Assembly: GCA_009760885.1 (NCBI GenBank)
Contig: CM019691.1
Span: 26,163,314-26,227,313 of the forward strand
Source: Achatina immaculata
Taxonomy: Eukaryota; Mollusca; Gastropoda; Stylommatophora; Achatinidae
Reading direction: 5' to 3'
DNA length: 64,000 bases
The position numbers and the translations under genes were made by a program. Within the stretch, counting starts at the first letter, position 1. The number at the start of each line of letters is the position of its first letter. This document shows, in pieces, positions 56,901 through 62,900 of this stretch. The notes under the pieces were generated by a model. That model was not told the origin of the DNA and made no database searches. It saw only the letters and a list, made by a program, of their open reading frames with translations.

Positions 56901-59900
56901 TCATCTAAAAAAAAAACTTGAAAATTACACTCAAATCAGTGAAATCGATGAATTTAAAAATGCTCTCCATTAACAGATGTGACAGGAAGTTAAACTTTTC
57001 AATGAGAAAAGTTCAACTGGTTAAATGAAATGTTACTTCAATTTTTCTACAAAAAAAAAACCAGATACATAAACGGCTGTATGGGTAGAACTGTAGGACT
57101 AGAAGCATCCATAAATGGACATACAGTATCGAAAATAGTGAAATATCTCTATGGCACCCAGGTTGGATGAATGGTTAGGCACTCAGTCTACTAATCAGGT
57201 GGTACCGGGTTCAAGTCCTGTCAGTAGGGATTTTTTCTGGTACCATACCATCACACCTAAGAGGCCCCAGAGGTCCACCCAGCCTAAAAAATAGGTACCA
57301 GAGAAATCTGGGAAGGTAAATGCATGTTCTAGGCATGATAATGACCACATCATACTTTCATGTTGCCAAAGGTCTTGGAAATACAGAGCTGACACTGTGT
57401 CTTAATGCCTTGGAAACAGGGAATTTAACTTTACTTATAACATCTGTATAGTGGCGGACGTTTATTTAACACTCTCGTCGGCATGCAGAAATCAGCGGAA
57501 TTCCGCTTGGTCTGTCACATATCCTGTACCAGGAGTTTGGCATAATCCTAACAGCCTTAACCTGGGATCTATCTAGAGGTGACTCCAGATGGGAAAAAAA
57601 AGATATCATTACAGAAACTCGCAGAGAAACCAACTGAGCATCAGGGATGCCAACTCCGAAGAGCTCATTCGTCTGCCCCAAACATGTGACAAAGATTGGA
57701 TTTTGTAATGTAAGAACAATGGCAGCACCAACAAAAACTACTCAAGTCATCAAAGAAATGGGGAGATACCACCTAGACATACTGGGCATCAGTGAAATGC
57801 GATGGCCAGAAGCAGGTAAAAAATCGGTGGAAAATGGTAAGTTAATAATACATTCAGGCAGAGAGGATGGGAAACACCAGGATGGGGTAGGTATTATTAT
57901 GTCAAATGTAGCAGCAAAGAGCCTTGTAGAATGGGAACCAGTGAACAGTCGTAATATAAGAGCACAATACAACCTAAGACATGGAAGAATGACAATAATA
58001 CAGTGTTATGTATCCATGAATGATGTAGATGAAGAGGTGAAAGATGATTTCTATCACCAGTTACAACAAATCATCAACAAAGTCCCTAAACACGACATCC
58101 TAATTGCTATGGGGGACTTCAGCGCTAAGGTAGGGAAAGATAACACCAACGTTGAAAAAGTAATGGGAAAAGAAAGAAATGACATGGTTAATCAGAATGG
58201 AGAAAGATTAATTGAAATATGTCTAACAGAGGGCATGGTCATTGGAAGCACAATATTTCCACACAAAAAGATACATAAAAAACGTGGATATCTCCAGATG
58301 ATAGAACTAGAAACCAGATAGATCATTTTTGTATTAGAAACCAATACAGAACATCTCTGATAGATGTAAGGGCTTATAGGGGTGCAGATATTAACAGTGA
58401 TCACCTGTGCATAGGGAAAATAAAACTAAAACTAAAAAGTCAACACAAGAAATCAATACACAGAAAGATAAACAGCTCCAGACTACAAGAGGAGAATACT
58501 AACAGTAATTTCAATCAGGAACTTGCCAATCATTCCACAACACCGGCTAAAGCCCTGTGATACTCTGAACCCCTTGTGGTCCTCTCGTGGATCTCGTGTG
58601 GTCCTTTCGGGGACCACACTGGGGACCACGGGACCTAACGAGGACCACAGGCGCGAATTCAGTAGGATCACAGTGCGGTTTTTGGTGGTAGAAGCGAACG
58701 AAGAAGAAGAAGAAGAAGAAGATTCCACAACACCAAGTGAAGTAGAGGAGATAGGTATAGATGAATTATAGAATTCTTACAACACAGCCATAATCACAAC
58801 ACCAAAAGCAAGCGCTGTACTGAAAAAGCCAAATAGGAAAGCATAGATATCAGAAAACACATGGAAGTACATACATGAAAGACGGGCAACCAAATTAGAC
58901 ATGTTGAATGTTAAGACAGATCTTGGAAAAGATCTGGTTAAAGCAACATAAAGAAATAGACAAGAAAGTAAAAAGTTCAGCTAGAAGGGATAAAAGAGAA
59001 TACATAGACAATATGGCAAAAGAGGTAGAAAAAGCAGCAAAAACAGGAGACAGCAAAACTTTATATAGCATACAAAAGAGCCTAACAGGTACTATTACAT
59101 CTAAAGAAAGACCAATCCTTAACAAAACTGGAAACCTATTAACATCAAGTAAAGACCAAAACCAAAGATGGGCTGAACGCTTCCAAGAAATACTTAATCG
59201 ACCACACCCAAAAGAATTATTAAACCTTGAAACCGACTTACCAGCCCAACAATTAAATGTCAACCTAGATGAAATTACATTGCACGAAACTGAAACAGCA
59301 GTGAATTTAATGGCTAACAACAAAGCTGCAGGTGAAGGTGAAATAACACCCGAAATGTTAAAAGCTATCAATAATGACAACATGAGACAACTACAGAGAA
59401 TGTTTAATAAGATTTGGAAAGAAGAAAAGGTCCCTTCTAAATGGAAAAAAAGGAATCATTGTTAAAATATAAAAAAAAAGGCAATTTTAGTGACTGTAAC
59501 AATTGGAGAGGAGTAACCTTAATATCAGTTGTGTCAAAAGTATTTTGCAAGGTCATTTTGAATAGACTTAAAGATATAGTGGATATCGCAATGAGAGAAG
59601 AACAAGCAGGATTTCAAAAAAAGGGAGAAGCTGTCTCGACCAGATCTTTACTCTAAGAATAATACTTGAAGAACATATTGAAAAGCAGAAACCACCAATA
59701 CTGAACTTCATAGACTTTAAAAAGGCATTTGACAGCATACACAGAGATTCAATGTGGAGAATTTTAAGTCTATATGGAATACCATCTACAAATGTCAACA
59801 TCATTAAAGATTTCTACAATGGATATATTTGTGCAGTCAAAACAGAAGAAGGGATGAGTGAATGGTTCCAGACTGAAACAGGCATGAAACAAGGATGTAT

Positions 59901-62900
59901 ACTGTCTCCTTTGCTTTTTGGAATTGCAATAGACTTCATAATGAAAAAATGCTGGACAGGTAACACAGGTATTGACTGGGTACATGGGACCCAACTAGAA
60001 GATCATGATTTTACTGATGACATAACTCTTATCAGTAACAATGTGAATTACATGCAAGAAAAAACAGATACCCTGTCTTCACTGGCTAGCAAAATATGAC
60101 TTGAAATTAACAAGGATAAAACAAAAAAATAATGAAACTTCCCATTTATCAAAATGGAAAAAAAATACACGTAGAAGTGACAGCTATCAAGTGGAACACA
60201 ACAGGCCAGAGAAAAAGAGGCAGACCGCATGAAACTCTGAAGAGGACATTATTAAGAGAGGCCAAATTAATAGCCATAAAATCCTTTGATGAGGTTGAAA
60301 GGCTTGCCGAAGACAGGAAAAATTGGCGATTTACCTTGCAAGCCCTATGTGACGTTTAATGGCACAGAAAGGATATAAGATAGTGTTCTTCCTCGAAAAG
60401 TTTTTTTTTTTCTCATCTTTTGTCTTAAACTTTGATATCTTACAGAAAAATCCTGTAATCTGAATGGCTGAATTTAGCCATATTTTGTCTGTATGTGATA
60501 TTTATAATGCATTTTTTAATATAAGCGTAGTAAAAAATATTTGTAAAATTTTGGTTTATCCTACACTCATTGAGGAATAATGAGTTGCAAAGCCAAGTTA
60601 TAGAACATTTTGTTGTCACATGCCATGCATGTTGCAGCTGTAAAGAAAATAAAAGCTAGAGATATTTATAACAAATATTCTTTCAGAGCAGCACTAGAAT
60701 TATTAAGTGAAATGTACTATGTTCTTATCAGGCCAGAAAACAGCTTGTTGAGGTCATACTTAAAGCACCACCACATGTAAGTAGTTTTAAAAAAAAATTA
60801 TAGATAAATTACAAGTGCTCTGTTTTGCAGTTTTAAAAAAAATGCATAAGAAAGGAATGAAAAAAGGTTAAAGTTGGAGTATATATGTATCATTTGCAGG
60901 TGTTATTTCTTTGAAGTTAGTAATGAGTTATTTTTCATTAAAGATTAAGAAAACTAAACACATTTAAAAATTCACTATAGGGTTAATTCATTTCACTCTT
61001 CACTATCTAATCTTGGTAATTTGTTTTGGAAACCATAGGTCTGCAGTTAGAAACCAGAGCTGAAACATTGTTGAGTGTATACAAGAAAAAAAAAAGCCCT
61101 CCTAAAAGTAGTTGCATTTTCCTGCTTTTACTAGAAAAAAAATTTGAAAGCAGATGAGAGATTGATAAAAAAAAATGATCTGAAGATAAGGTCATGTGTC
61201 ATAATGAGAAATGGAATATACGGAAATAATTTTTTCAAATACACAAAACCGAGAAAAGGGTCTGGTTTAAGGCAGTACACTTGAGATTAGGCAGCGAGAA
61301 AAAGGATCAGGTTTAAGGCAGTACATTTGAGATTAGGCAGTGAGAAAAGGGTCTGGTTTAAGGGAGTACACTTGAGAAAAGAAGTAGTCAGGCTTTGTTG
61401 TGAACATGAAAAGAGAAGAAAAAATAATGAATTTGAATCCACCCCCTCTTATCCTCCTCTCATGTAAGCATGTACAAAGGAAAAGCAAGAATTGTGTAGG
61501 CGCAATCATATCAAGCATAGTTCTGAAGTAATTTGAAATTAGGATATAAAACAAATGATAATCAGAATCATACCAAATCTCTTCTTGTTTTCTGTCTCCT
61601 TGGAACTGTAAACTGGTGTTCTTTGCAGCTGATGCAGCAAAGGTATTGATGCACAGTATTGTGTTGGCTTGAGAGCGGGTTATGGTGACTATTTTTTTCA
61701 GTCCCTAAGTGCAGCTAATAAACCTGGGGGTGTCCAGTTCTCATTTGGCAGACTCAATCACCATGGGGACTGTGATGATCCCTGGCAAATTAACCAGGCT
61801 AGGGATGTTACTGGGGGTACCAACAGAGAGACAGGACAGGGTCTTGGTAATCTGTGCTTCACCAGCCCTGATGCTGGCATGTCAGCTATGGGTCATTGAT
61901 TGGCAAAACAGACAGCGTTTTCCAGTCATACTGAATCATCATATTATGTGTTCATATAGTGTTATGTATTAATTTTTTTAAATTGAATATATTATTCATG
62001 GGATCTGTTTTTCATTTATCTGATTTGAATTGAAGTACAGCTCTATTTTTATACTTGTATCCTAATATACAGCCAAGGGCATAAATGGTGTGCTCCTTGG
62101 CATATCTTGCAGGCAGACATTCTTCAATATGTTTCCATAACTCAGATGTATCAGGTGCCCATTTTTACAACTAAGTTGCCTAAAACATTATGGTGGAGTC
62201 TCCAGCTGTCCTTTTTGTGAAAAATCGGTTCTATGATTGTAAAACACCTCTCTAATTTTGTGCCAAATGATCAGTTTACTCTAAGAATAATACTTGAAAA
62301 ACATACTGAAAAGCAGAAACTTTTAATACTGAACTTCACAGACTTTAAAAAGGCATTTGATAGCATACACAGAGATTCATTGTGGAAAATTTTAAGTCTA
62401 TATGGAATACCATCTAAAACTGTCAACATCATTAATGACCTCTACAATGGATATATTTGTGCAGTCAAAACAGAAGAATGAACGAGTGAATGGTTCCAGA
62501 TTGAAACAGGCATGAAACAAGGATGTATACCGTCTCCTTTGCTTTTTGGAATTGCAATAGACTTCATAATGAAAAAATGCTGCACAGGTAACACAGGTAT
62601 TGACTGAGTACATGGGACCCAACTAGAAGATCTTGATTTTGCTGATGACATAACTCTTATCGGTAACAATGTGAATTCCATGCAAGAAAAAACAGATATC
62701 CTGTCTTCACTGGCTAGCAAAATATGACTTGAAATTAACAAGGACAAAACAAAAATAATGAAACTTCCCATTAATCAGAATGGAAAAATACACGTAGAAG
62801 GGACAGATGTTGAAGAAATCAATCAATTTGCATACTTTAGCATCTACATAGACCAGGATGGTGACACCAGAAAGGAAGTTAGAATTAGAATTGCAAAAGC

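Noticed and set aside
61669..61972. Gly-rich open frames that might be a gene
   Set aside because: No motif, no clear splice sites in phase with CFAP43, and overlapping frames are equally open.
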